Shown here: positions 35,450-42,744 of the stretch, piece after piece | How positions within the stretch are numbered: position 1 is the first letter of the stretch | Layout of the letters: the number at the start of each line of letters is the position of its first letter | NCBI RefSeq assembly: GCF_944384735.1 | Contig: NZ_CALWUN010000012.1 | Span: 1 to 42,744, forward strand | Origin: an uncultured Agathobaculum sp. | GTDB lineage: Bacteria > Bacillota > Clostridia > Oscillospirales > Butyricicoccaceae | Reading direction: 5' to 3' | Length of the DNA: 42,744 bases | The notes under the pieces: generated by a model | The model's database searches: none | The model's input: the letters and a program-made list of their open reading frames with translations, nothing else | Told to the model about the DNA's origin: nothing | Made by a program: the position numbers and the translations under genes

Positions 35450-35488
35450 GGGTGAACCAAACAAAATCAGTAAAAATTCACAAAAAAT

Positions 35489-35902
35489 TCAGAGTACCTT
35501 TGTGATTTCAAACGGAATATGGTTGCGCGCCTTCATCCGGCGGCTGTACCACATGGCCGCGCCGATGCCCAAGGCGAACAGCACGCCGCCGCACACCGCG
35601 CTCAGCCCTGCGCCCAGCGCGAGCGCGCTGCCCACGCCGTAGCCGACGAAAAACAGCACGACCGGCGCCAGATATACCAGCCCCGCGTAGCCGAGCACCT
35701 GCCCGGTCTCGCCCTCGATGAGCACGCGCTCGCCCACCTGTGCGTCGGCGCGGTTGCGCGCGGTGACGTACAGCGTCTGGGTTTCCAGCCCGCCGCAGCC
35801 GCCGCACTTGGCGCAGTCGTGCCCGCAGGCCGAGCGCCGCGTGACCTCGATCTCGGCCATGCCGCCCGGCAGAAGTTTTTTGATCGTTCCCTGTTGGGTC
35901 AA
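35489..35902 (-). CDS. RseC/MucC-type SoxR-reducing family protein
   Basis: Protein of 137 residues. The N-terminal part has a Cys cluster (CGHDCAKCGGCGG) that may bind an Fe-S or redox centre. Two adjacent TM helices (about 73-95 and 98-118) and a basic C-terminal tail follow. RseC proteins associate with Rnf-type electron transfer and SoxR reduction in other bacteria. The start is uncertain: TTG at 35902 has GGAG 8 nt upstream and gives the usual short N terminus, while ATG at 35926 has no ribosome site. It follows an FAD-dependent dehydrogenase by 37 nt, which suggests a redox pair (inference). Confidence 0.85.
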   Translation of the reverse strand: MTQQGTIKKLLPGGMAEIEVTRRSACGHDCAKCGGCGGLETQTLYVTARNRADAQVGERVLIEGETGQVLGYAGLVYLAPVVLFFVGYGVGSALALGAGLSAVCGGVLFALGIGAAMWYSRRMKARNHIPFEITKVL

Positions 35903-35939
35903 TGTTCTCGCTCCGTTTCTTTCCATCTCGTCGCCGCGC

Positions 35940-37529
35940 TCAACCGAGCACCGGCGCAAATTCTTCCATGATGCGGTGCGCGGCGCGGATGCCGTCGACC
36001 GCGGCGGACAGGATGCCGCCCGCATAGCCCGCGCCCTCGCCGCAGGGGATGAGCCCCGTGCAGCCAAGACCGAACAGGTCGCCCCCGCGCTCCATGCGCA
36101 CCGGGGAGGACGTGCGCGTCTCCGGCCCGGTCAGCAGCGCGTCGGCCGCGTCAAAGCCGCGGATCTTTTTGCCGAAGTACGGCAGGCTGTCCCGCAGCAT
36201 GGCCTGCGCAAAGTCCGGCAGGCAGGCCGCCGCTTCGCCGAACACCACGCCGACCGGATAGGTCGGCTGCACCGCGCCCGGCTTACTGCCCGGCCGTCCG
36301 GCTAGAAAGTCGCCCACGCGCTGGCAGGGCGCGCGGTACGAGCCGGTCTGCGCAAAGGCCGCGCGTTCAATGCGGCGCTGCAAAGCAACGCCGCCGAACG
36401 GCGTGCCATCGTCAAAGTCCGCCGGGTCGACCGACACGGCAAGCGCCGCATTGGCGTTTTTGCCGTCGCGCGCGTGATAGCTCATGCCGTTGGTGACCAC
36501 GCTGTCCGGTTCGCTCTGCGCCGCGACGACCACGCCGCCCGGACACATGCAGAACGAATAGCATGCCCGCCCGTCCGCGCGGCGGGACAGGTTATACTCC
36601 GCCGGCGGCAGCAGCGGGTGCCCGGCATACTTGCCATACAGCGCACGGTCGATCTCGCTTTGCAGGTGCTCGATGCGCACGCCGACCGAAAACGCCTTCG
36701 GCACAAAGTATACCCCGTTTTGGTGCAGTGCAAAGAAGGTGTCGCGCGCTGAGTGACCGATGGCGACGACCGCACGCTCGCAGGCGATGTCGCCGCACGC
36801 CGTGCGCACGGCGCGCAGCGCGCCGTCCTGCACCGAAACGCCGGTCAGCGCGGTGCCGAAATGCACCTCGCCGCCGTTTGCAAGGATGTCCTGCCGCATA
36901 GCGCGCACGACGTTTTTCAGGATGTCCGTGCCCACATGGGGCTTGGCCTTTTTGACGATATCAGCGGGTGCGCCATGCGCGGCCAGCGTGTCGAGCACCG
37001 CGCCGCACAGCGGGTCGCCGATGCGCGTGGTCAGCTTGCCGTCCGAATACGCGCCCGCGCCGCCCTCGCCAAACTGGATGTTGCATTCCGGGTCGAGCGC
37101 GCCGCCCGCCCAGAAAGCGTCGACCGCGCGGTCGCGCGCGTCGAGGTCGCCGCCGCGCTCCAGCACCAGCGGCGCATAGCCGTATCTGGCCAGCGTGTAG
37201 GCCGCGAACAGCCCGGCAGGCCCCAGCCCGACCACGACCGGCCGGTGCGCCAGCCGCCTGTCCCCGCGCGGGACGGATGGCCGCGCATCGTCGTGATAAC
37301 GAACGAAGGGCATTTGCAGCCTTTCTGCAAATGCCTTTTCGTCCAAAGGTGCGTCCAGCCGCACCGTGTATACCCGGAAGATCCGGCCGCGCCGCGCGTC
37401 GATGCTGACGCGGCTGACCGCCGCCTGTACTTCGTCCGACGCAAGGCCGGTCAGGCGGCGCGCCTCGGCGACCGCCAGCTGCTCCGGCTCGTCAAACGGC
37501 AGGCGGATATTGCTGACGGTCAGGCTCAT
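35940..37529 (-). CDS. FAD-dependent dehydrogenase (COG2509 type)
   Basis: Flavoprotein of 529 residues. The family-specific N-terminal region (about 1-90) precedes a Rossmann FAD motif GLGPAGLFAAYTLA (about 99-112). Then come ECNIQFGEGGAGAYSDGKL, a central substrate domain, and a C-terminal FAD contact (CGEGAGYAGGILSAAVDG). COG2509 proteins are widespread uncharacterised dehydrogenases. The ATG overlaps the cdaR stop by 4 nt, so it belongs to the cdaA operon. Reaction unknown. Confidence 0.92.
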   Translation of the reverse strand: MSLTVSNIRLPFDEPEQLAVAEARRLTGLASDEVQAAVSRVSIDARRGRIFRVYTVRLDAPLDEKAFAERLQMPFVRYHDDARPSVPRGDRRLAHRPVVVGLGPAGLFAAYTLARYGYAPLVLERGGDLDARDRAVDAFWAGGALDPECNIQFGEGGAGAYSDGKLTTRIGDPLCGAVLDTLAAHGAPADIVKKAKPHVGTDILKNVVRAMRQDILANGGEVHFGTALTGVSVQDGALRAVRTACGDIACERAVVAIGHSARDTFFALHQNGVYFVPKAFSVGVRIEHLQSEIDRALYGKYAGHPLLPPAEYNLSRRADGRACYSFCMCPGGVVVAAQSEPDSVVTNGMSYHARDGKNANAALAVSVDPADFDDGTPFGGVALQRRIERAAFAQTGSYRAPCQRVGDFLAGRPGSKPGAVQPTYPVGVVFGEAAACLPDFAQAMLRDSLPYFGKKIRGFDAADALLTGPETRTSSPVRMERGGDLFGLGCTGLIPCGEGAGYAGGILSAAVDGIRAAHRIMEEFAPVLG

Positions 37530-38863
37530 GGGGTGCTGTCCCCGCTTTCCGTGCCGTCGGCACTGTCCGCTTCCGGTGTGTCCGCATCGTCCGCTGCGCC
37601 GTCCTCCGACGCGGCGATCTCGATCTCGACCTCGACATCGGTCTGCACGATGGTAACGCCCGCGGGCAGGCCGGTCGCGGCGATGACGCCCTTGACCTTG
37701 TGCGTGCCCGTGCCGAGCGAGACCGAGTCAAACGTCAGCCCGACCGACAGCGCGTTGACATCCACCTGCCCGAGCGCGCTCTCGCTGCCGCGCAGCTCGA
37801 TCTCAACCGACTCGGTCAGCACACTGACCGTGTACGGCGTCTGCGTCTGGGCGGTGTCGGTGGGCACGAATTTGCTCACCTGCACGCTGCGCGTGGCGAC
37901 GTTTTCCTCTTCCTTAACGGTCAGCGTCACCTTGGCGGTCGACGGCTGGCCGCTGTCCAGACGCACGCCGTCCGGCAGCGGGATATCCATTTCAATGGCG
38001 ACGCCCGTGCGCGCGGTGTCCAGATCGATCGTACCTAAGTTGATCTCGGTGATGCCGGCCAGCGTGTTCTGGTCGCCGATCAGCGTGACCGTCGCCGGGT
38101 CGATGCTGACATCCACCTGCTCCTGCTTGAGCGTATCGCCGTCGGTCAGCGTCACCTTGAGCGGCACGCTCTCGATCGGGTAGATCGGCACGCGCACCGT
38201 GATGGCGTCGGTCTGGCAGGTGACGTGCGTGCCGGTGATCGGCTCGCCCGCATCGTTGCGCAGCGAAATATTGCACTCGCCGGTAAAGGTCGACGAGCGT
38301 CCGTCAACGCTGATCGTGCCGTAAGCGTAGGCGACCTCCTTGAGCTCGGCCGACGGCCCGGAGATCGTGACCTCCTTGGTCGTGGTCGGCTCGGGCGTGC
38401 CGGCGCGGCTGCCCTCGGCGGCGGTGCCGGTCGTTTCGATGCGCACGGGCACGGTCGCGGTCGTCACCTCGTCGACCAGCACGCGCACGCGCGACGGGGT
38501 CGTCCCGCGCGACTCGACGCCGGTCACGCCGACATACACCTCGGGTACGAGCGTATACTCGCCCGCGCCGTCGGTGATCTGGGATACGTCCACCGATACG
38601 CGCACCTTGCTGCGCAGGGTGGAGTTGGTCACCTCATCGAGGGGGCCGTACACCGTGGCGTCCACCATGTCGGTGTATTCGATCACCGACAGGTTGTACT
38701 GCTCGAGCAGCGTGTCTGCGCCGGTGATCGTCACCGGCACATCGCGGAACGTATTGCCTTTGGGCGGGTTTTCCACGTCGCGCGCGACCATCCACAGCAC
38801 AAAGGCCAGCAGCAGCGCGAGCAGGCGCAGCCAGATATCGTGTTTCTGCATAAACTGCTTCAT
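37526..38863 (-). CDS. cdaR: CdaA regulator with YbbR repeats
   Basis: Protein of 445 residues. An N-terminal TM anchor (about 9-27, LRLLALLLAFVLWMVAR) precedes about four extracellular YbbR beta repeats (from about 35 to 415) and an acidic C-terminal tail. CdaR binds and modulates CdaA at the membrane. It overlaps cdaA by 4 nt. In most Firmicutes glmM follows; here the flavoprotein gene follows instead. Confidence 0.94.
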   Translation of the reverse strand: MKQFMQKHDIWLRLLALLLAFVLWMVARDVENPPKGNTFRDVPVTITGADTLLEQYNLSVIEYTDMVDATVYGPLDEVTNSTLRSKVRVSVDVSQITDGAGEYTLVPEVYVGVTGVESRGTTPSRVRVLVDEVTTATVPVRIETTGTAAEGSRAGTPEPTTTKEVTISGPSAELKEVAYAYGTISVDGRSSTFTGECNISLRNDAGEPITGTHVTCQTDAITVRVPIYPIESVPLKVTLTDGDTLKQEQVDVSIDPATVTLIGDQNTLAGITEINLGTIDLDTARTGVAIEMDIPLPDGVRLDSGQPSTAKVTLTVKEEENVATRSVQVSKFVPTDTAQTQTPYTVSVLTESVEIELRGSESALGQVDVNALSVGLTFDSVSLGTGTHKVKGVIAATGLPAGVTIVQTDVEVEIEIAASEDGAADDADTPEADSADGTESGDSTP

Positions 38864-39759
38864 TTACCCGCGCCCCCCTTCCAGATGCTGCGGAGCACGG
38901 AAATACGCTTTTTATCCGGCTTGTTGTCGGTGATCAGCTCGGCCTCGAGCACCTTGCGCAGCACGTCGGGCGACAGGTGCCGCTTGAGCATGCCGCCGAT
39001 GGCGACCGAGATCGCGCCCGTCTCCTCGGACACGACGACGAGCACCGAGTCGGCCGACTCGCTCATGCCGACCGCTGCGCGGTGCCGCGTGCCCAGGTCG
39101 CGCGACAGGTTCTGGCTGCCCGACAGCGGCAGCACGCAGCCTGCCGCATGGATCTTGCCCGCGCGCATGATGAGCGCGCCGTCGTGCAGCGGGCTGTTTT
39201 TGAAGAAGATGTTCTTGAGCAGCTCGGGCGACGGCGCCGCGTCGATGACCGTGCCGGTCGCAACGATCTCACCCAGCCGCTCCTTGCGCTCGAACACGAT
39301 CAGCACGCCGGTTTTGGAGCGGGACATATCCGCGCACGCGGCGACGGTCGCGTCGATGGCGGCCTCGGTCGCGTCCGGGTCGTCCGCCGACACCAGCAGG
39401 CCGCTGATGTTGCCCTTGCCCAGCTGCTCGAGCAGGCGGCGCAGCTCAGGCTGGAAGATCACGATGGCCGCGGTCACGCCGATGCCGAACGAACTGCGCA
39501 GGATGAATGAGATCGTCGTCAGCTGTGCAAAGCTGGCCGCGACAAAGATCAGCAGCAGCCAGATGACGCCCTTGGCCAGCCGCGCCGCGCTCGTATCCTT
39601 GAGCAGCTTCATCAGCCGGTACAGGATGTAGCTGACGATCAGGATATCGAGGATATCCATGATGCTGACCGTTTTCAGCGCGTACCAGCTGTTGAGCACC
39701 GATGTCCACAGGTCAAAATTCTGTAGGTTGGGACTGAAAAAACTTTGAAAAAACTCCAT
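38860..39759 (-). CDS. cdaA: Diadenylate cyclase
   Basis: Membrane enzyme of 299 residues that makes cyclic di-AMP from two ATP. Three N-terminal TM helices (about 30-100) precede the DAC domain, with the catalytic D193-G-A (PLHDGALIMR) and R225-H-R (GTRHRAA). The second messenger controls potassium and osmolyte uptake and cell-wall balance in Firmicutes. The ribosome site (AGGTGG) is close to the ATG. It starts the cdaA-cdaR-flavoprotein-RseC unit. Confidence 0.97.
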   Translation of the reverse strand: MEFFQSFFSPNLQNFDLWTSVLNSWYALKTVSIMDILDILIVSYILYRLMKLLKDTSAARLAKGVIWLLLIFVAASFAQLTTISFILRSSFGIGVTAAIVIFQPELRRLLEQLGKGNISGLLVSADDPDATEAAIDATVAACADMSRSKTGVLIVFERKERLGEIVATGTVIDAAPSPELLKNIFFKNSPLHDGALIMRAGKIHAAGCVLPLSGSQNLSRDLGTRHRAAVGMSESADSVLVVVSEETGAISVAIGGMLKRHLSPDVLRKVLEAELITDNKPDKKRISVLRSIWKGGAGK

Positions 39760-39823
39760 ATATCCACCTGTCCTATTCCTTTTGCCCTCCGCGCCCGCGG
39801 GGAGACAGGATTTTTTCTTTATT

Positions 39824-39852
39824 ATGTTACCACAATTCCCTGTTTCTGTATA
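39824..39852 (-). promoter_or_regulatory. Weak candidate promoter of cdaA
   Basis: Minus strand: TATACA (39847-39852), 17-bp spacer, TAACAT (39824-39829), each with four of six consensus matches; CATAAT (39821-39826) is an alternative -10. It lies in the 99-nt gap after the desulfurase-like gene, where no terminator is evident. Confidence 0.35.
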
Positions 39853-39858
39853 GCGAAT

Positions 39859-40986
39859 TCACAGATTTTTTACGGTTTTGCAAACCGCAGCGGCCGCCTG
39901 CTCCATTTGCAGCGCGGTCGTGTAGAACGAGGCCGAAACGCGCACGGTGCCGGTGTCCTCGGTGCCCGCCGTGCGGTGCGCGAGCGGCGCGCAGTGCAGC
40001 CCGGCACGCACGGCCACGCCTTCGTGCGCCAGCGCCTCGGCGACCGTCTCGCTCGGCACGCCCGCCACGCGGAAGGACAGCACGCCGGTCTGCGCCGGGT
40101 GGGCGAAGCACTCGACACGCGGCACGCCGTCCAGCGCGCGCGCCAGCTGGCGGATGAGCCGCCGCTCATGCGCGAGGATGTTCGCCGCCCCGACCGACCG
40201 CACAAACGCGATGCCTGCGGCCAGCCCGGCCGCGCCCGGCAGGTTGGGCGTGCCGCTCTCGAGCGCGTCGGGCAGGAAATCCGGCTGGGCAAGCGACTCG
40301 GACAGGCTGCCCGTACCGCCCGCGAGCAGCGGGCGGCGCGCAAGGCGGTCGTCAAGCGCAAGCAGCAGGCCGGTGCCCTGCAGGCCGTACAGCCCCTTGT
40401 GCCCGGGCATCCCGACCGCGGCAAGGCAGGGGTATTTCGTCACGTCCAGGTCGATCACGCCCGCCGACTGCGATGCGTCCAGGATGAGCGGCACGCCCGC
40501 TTTGTCCAGCAGCGGCGCGATACCGTCCAGCGGGGCGGCAAAACCGAACACGTTGGACACATGGTTCAGGATCATCAGGTCGACACCGTCCGCAAGTGCC
40601 TGTGCCGCGCGCTGCACAAAGCCGTCCGCGTCCCACAGGGGCGCGTCGAGCACCACCGGCTCAATGCCGCGCAGCGCGAGCGGCCGCATGACCGCGTTGT
40701 GCTCGTACCCACCGACCGCGACGCGCATCCCCGGCTGCACGAGCGCGTGGATGGCAAGATTGAGCGCGTGCGTGGCGTTCATCGTCAGCACGACGCGCGC
40801 CGGGTCGGCCACGCCGAACAGCGCCGCTGCCTGCTTCCGGCAGGCGTACATTGTCTCGCCCGCGCGCTGGGCGGCCGCGTGCCCGCCGCGCGCATAGCCC
40901 GCCGCCCCGCGCAGCGCCCGCTGCACCGCCTCGCCGACCGCGCGCGGCTTGTGCAGCGTGGTCGCCGCGTTGTCCAGATAGATCAT
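39859..40986 (-). CDS. Cysteine desulfurase/selenocysteine lyase-like class V aminotransferase
   Basis: PLP enzyme of 375 residues. It begins MIYLDNAATTLHKP, the usual start of this group. The PLP lysine is in GMPGHKGLYG. A C-terminal VRAGLHCAPLAH carries the Cys that matches the SufS active-site position, so sulfur or selenium abstraction from cysteine or selenocysteine is plausible. The ATG at 40986 overlaps the stop of the DUF3343 gene by 4 nt. A longer open frame upstream covers DUF3343 in another frame and is not the start. In Clostridia this pair often occurs alone or with selenium-related genes; none is seen nearby. Confidence 0.92.
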   Translation of the reverse strand: MIYLDNAATTLHKPRAVGEAVQRALRGAAGYARGGHAAAQRAGETMYACRKQAAALFGVADPARVVLTMNATHALNLAIHALVQPGMRVAVGGYEHNAVMRPLALRGIEPVVLDAPLWDADGFVQRAAQALADGVDLMILNHVSNVFGFAAPLDGIAPLLDKAGVPLILDASQSAGVIDLDVTKYPCLAAVGMPGHKGLYGLQGTGLLLALDDRLARRPLLAGGTGSLSESLAQPDFLPDALESGTPNLPGAAGLAAGIAFVRSVGAANILAHERRLIRQLARALDGVPRVECFAHPAQTGVLSFRVAGVPSETVAEALAHEGVAVRAGLHCAPLAHRTAGTEDTGTVRVSASFYTTALQMEQAAAAVCKTVKNL

Positions 40987-41222
40987 GCGCCCGCCCCCTC
41001 GTCCGGCAGCACGCGGCACGGCGAAATGCCCAGCTGCCTCAGACGGCGCAGCGCGTCCTCCGCCTGTCCCGCCGCCACGCGCACCGCCCAGCCGCACGAC
41101 TCGGTGCGGGCGTGGCGCGGCGGGCGGGTCACCTCGCCCGGCACGCCCATCTGTCCCAGATGCCGCCGCAGGCCGATGGCCTCGGTCTGGCTGCGGCATA
41201 TCAAAAGCGAATATCGGCTCAT
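40983..41222 (-). CDS. DUF3343 putative Se/S carrier-like protein
   Basis: Small protein of 79 residues (MSRYSLLICRSQTEAIGL...). It keeps the family pattern of an N-terminal beta strand and Cys (C9) and the central SCG with Cys43 (TESCGWAVRV), with a third Cys at 69. DUF3343 proteins are annotated as putative sulfur or selenium carriers because of their frequent link to PLP desulfurases, as here. GGAGGG precedes the ATG. The longer frame that continues to 41591 is not supported. It is divergent from the DUF815 gene. Confidence 0.85.
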   Translation of the reverse strand: MSRYSLLICRSQTEAIGLRRHLGQMGVPGEVTRPPRHARTESCGWAVRVAAGQAEDALRRLRQLGISPCRVLPDEGAGA

Positions 41223-41264
41223 TGCCGTTCTCTCCCTCCAAGCATAGTCTATCCCCATGCTATG

Positions 41265-41293
41265 TTGAAATGCGCGCAAAAGTGTGCTATGCT
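41265..41293 (+). promoter_or_regulatory. Promoter of the DUF815 ATPase gene
   Basis: -35 TTGAAA (41265-41270), 17-bp spacer, -10 TATGCT (41288-41293) with an extended TG at 41285-41286. GGAGGGG and the ATG at 41331 follow. It lies in the 108-nt divergent gap shared with the DUF3343 gene. Confidence 0.82.
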
Positions 41294-41330
41294 GGTTGCG
41301 AATCAAAGTCTTTGTTTGGAGGGGATTCAG

Positions 41331-42542
41331 ATGGAACTTTCCGCCCTTTCGCTGCGCCTGCATGCGCTGAGCGCGCTGCGCGGCCTGCAGCATACGCCGC
41401 TCGTGCGCGCCTCGATGCGCGCGCTCGACAGCCTGACGCAGGATGCCGCTGCCTTTGCCGACGCCTATGGCGCGCTGTGCGCCGCGCACTACGCCTGCGG
41501 CGACGCGTCGCGCACGCTGCTGGACGCGGTACATTATGATGTCAACACGCTGACCGACACGCTCGCCGCCCCGGCGGACGCGCTGCTGCAAGCCGCCACG
41601 CGCGATATCGAAACGCTGGACGCCCTGCTCGTGCTGGACGGCGCAGCGCTCAAGTCCGCAGCCGCCGCGCGCTTCGGTATGCCCCTGCTACTCGACCTGC
41701 CGGGTTTCCCGGCGGGCGCGCCGCTGCCCTTCCTGAACGGCGCGGCGCTGGCCAGTTTCTACCGCGCGCAGGGCTACGGCTTTTTCGCGCAGGCGGCGGC
41801 CTTCGCCGTGCAGGATGACGGCTCGGTGCGCCCGATCGTGCACCCCGACCCCATCCGGCTGTGCGACCTGCCGGGCTACGAGCGCCAGAAGCAGCAGATC
41901 TTGCAGAATACGCGCGCCTTCCTCGGCGGGCGCGAGGCCAACAACATCCTGCTCTACGGCGACAAGGGCACGGGCAAATCCTCGACGGTCAAGGCCGTGG
42001 TCAACGAATATGCCGAACGCGGCCTGAAAATCATCGAGATGGCGCCGCGGCACATCACCTGCTTCCCGCAGATCTTCGCCGAGACGCTGCGCTCGCCGTT
42101 CAAGTTCATCGTATTCCTCGACGACCTGTCCTTCAGCCGTGAGGACGACAACTTTGCCGCCCTCAAGGCGTTCATCGAGGGCGGGCTGGCCGGCAAACCG
42201 GCAAACCTCGTCATTTACGCCACCAGCAACCGCCGCCACCTCATCCGCGAAAACTTTGCCGACCGCGAGGGCGACGAGGTGCGCGTGCGCGACGGGCTGG
42301 AGACGGTCACGGCGCTGTCCGACCGCTTCGGGCTGGAGATCACGTTTTCGGTGCCGGACAAGGACGAATACCTGTACATCGTCGACCGGCTGGCCGCCGA
42401 AAGCGGCCTTGCGCTCGAGGGCGAGCCGCTGCACCTGCTGGCCGAGCGTTTCGCGCTGCGACGTAACGGCCGCTCGCCGCGCACCGCGCGCCAGTTCATC
42501 AGCCAGCAGCTGGCCGAAAAGTTCGAGAAAACCGAAAAGTAA
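41331..42542 (+). CDS. DUF815 family AAA ATPase
   Basis: Protein of 403 residues. The N-terminal helical region (about 1-165) is specific to the family. The ATPase core has Walker A GDKGTGKSS (K216), Walker B FIVFLDDLSF (D264/D265) and a sensor-1-like YATSNRRH. The C-terminal lid (about 330-403) contains SPRTARQFISQQLAEKF. DUF815 proteins are DnaA/RuvB-like P-loop ATPases with no settled role. GGAGGGG lies 5 nt before the ATG; the open frame upstream is antisense to the desulfurase gene. It is a single-gene unit with its own promoter and terminator. Confidence 0.92.
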   Translation: MELSALSLRLHALSALRGLQHTPLVRASMRALDSLTQDAAAFADAYGALCAAHYACGDASRTLLDAVHYDVNTLTDTLAAPADALLQAATRDIETLDALLVLDGAALKSAAAARFGMPLLLDLPGFPAGAPLPFLNGAALASFYRAQGYGFFAQAAAFAVQDDGSVRPIVHPDPIRLCDLPGYERQKQQILQNTRAFLGGREANNILLYGDKGTGKSSTVKAVVNEYAERGLKIIEMAPRHITCFPQIFAETLRSPFKFIVFLDDLSFSREDDNFAALKAFIEGGLAGKPANLVIYATSNRRHLIRENFADREGDEVRVRDGLETVTALSDRFGLEITFSVPDKDEYLYIVDRLAAESGLALEGEPLHLLAERFALRRNGRSPRTARQFISQQLAEKFEKTEK

Positions 42543-42555
42543 CCCGCATAACCCC

Positions 42556-42739
42556 CGCGCCGCAAGGCGCGCATACAGCAGAAAAGAACCGCCCCCAAAG
42601 GGCGGTTCTTTTCATAAAAGCCGGGGACACAAGGTGAATTGGCCGCAGGCCAAGAGAAGGTGGCCTGGGCCATGCGCCTCGGCGTTTATTACCAGTACAG
42701 AGCAAAGTTTCGCGCGCCCTGCGCGTCGGAACTTTGCTC
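42556..42739. repeat. Run of hairpins after the DUF815 gene, up to the window end
   Basis: The last 202 nt hold no supportable gene. Besides the terminator at 42582-42612 there are inverted repeats at 42556-42571 (6 bp), 42639-42653 (6 bp), 42661-42672 (5 bp) and 42700-42739 (10-bp outer arms GAGCAAAGTT/AACTTTGCTC with CGCGC/GCGCG inside). The first is almost the same as the hairpin at 27308-27322. Confidence 0.65.
42582..42612. terminator. Intrinsic terminator of the DUF815 gene
   Basis: Perfect 13-bp stem (42582-42594 with 42600-42612), CCAAA loop. The stem ends in AAAA/TTTT, so it works as an intrinsic terminator in both directions. Confidence 0.9.
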
Positions 42740-42744
42740 CGCTC

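Noticed and set aside
40987-41241. N-terminal extension of the desulfurase-like protein
   Set aside because: The extension overlaps the DUF3343 gene in another frame; the family starts at MIYLDNAATT, whose ATG overlaps the DUF3343 stop.
42613-42705. Short minus-strand frames at the right edge
   Set aside because: No ribosome site or similarity, and they overlap the hairpins and terminator.

Overview
The window looks like a chromosomal segment of a high-G+C Firmicute of the class Clostridia, probably an Oscillospirales-type gut anaerobe. This is inference from three things. First, the long minus-strand cluster follows the classic Firmicute order yicC-remA-gmk-rpoZ-coaBC-priA-def-fmt-rsmB-rlmN-prpC-prkC-rsgA-thiN. 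Second, there are three surface proteins with S-layer homology (SLH) segments. Third, several Clostridia-typical families of unknown function are present (DUF3343, DUF5685, DUF815, DUF4234/DUF2752). Strong G+C codon bias produces long spurious open frames on the opposite strand of nearly every gene. No phage, IS element, CRISPR array or rRNA was seen.

Layout. 1-400: three tRNA genes (Gly-TCC, Arg-TCT, His-GTG) read leftward from one near-consensus promoter. 480-6321 (+): a two-component system followed by two SLH secreted proteins; the first is interrupted by an in-frame amber codon that sits where its paralogues have Gln. 6409-8169 (-): a secreted polysaccharide deacetylase that also carries SLH repeats, convergent with the preceding gene. 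8315-10186 (-): a DUF2752 protein and a zinc-ribbon/Pro-Gln-repeat/DUF4234 membrane protein. 10450-14815 (+): an LTA-synthase-family phosphoglycerol transferase and a second two-component system, whose promoter shares a 19-nt identical core with the first. 14976-16265 (+): thioredoxin and thioredoxin reductase. 16427-17626 (-): a class I aminotransferase with its own consensus promoter.

17764-41222 is entirely minus strand. Read in the direction of transcription it contains: DUF3343 and a cysteine desulfurase-like enzyme; cdaA-cdaR (cyclic di-AMP synthesis), an FAD-dependent dehydrogenase and a RseC/SoxR-reducing protein; a DUF5685 protein, a J-domain/Cys-rich protein and a small membrane protein; and then the housekeeping cluster (RNA decay, GMP kinase, RNAP omega, CoA synthesis, replication restart, formyl-Met processing, rRNA methylation, PASTA kinase/PP2C phosphatase, ribosome GTPase, thiamine pyrophosphokinase). 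41331-42542 (+): a divergent DUF815 AAA ATPase. Many junctions overlap by 4 nt (ATGA), suggesting translational coupling.

The left third is dominated by cell-envelope functions and their two-component regulators, the right two thirds by information processing and envelope-stress signalling. The least understood parts are the DUF5685/J-domain pair, the DUF3343/desulfurase pair, the amber-interrupted SLH gene, and two intergenic stretches packed with consecutive hairpins. No clearly new defence or mobile system was found.
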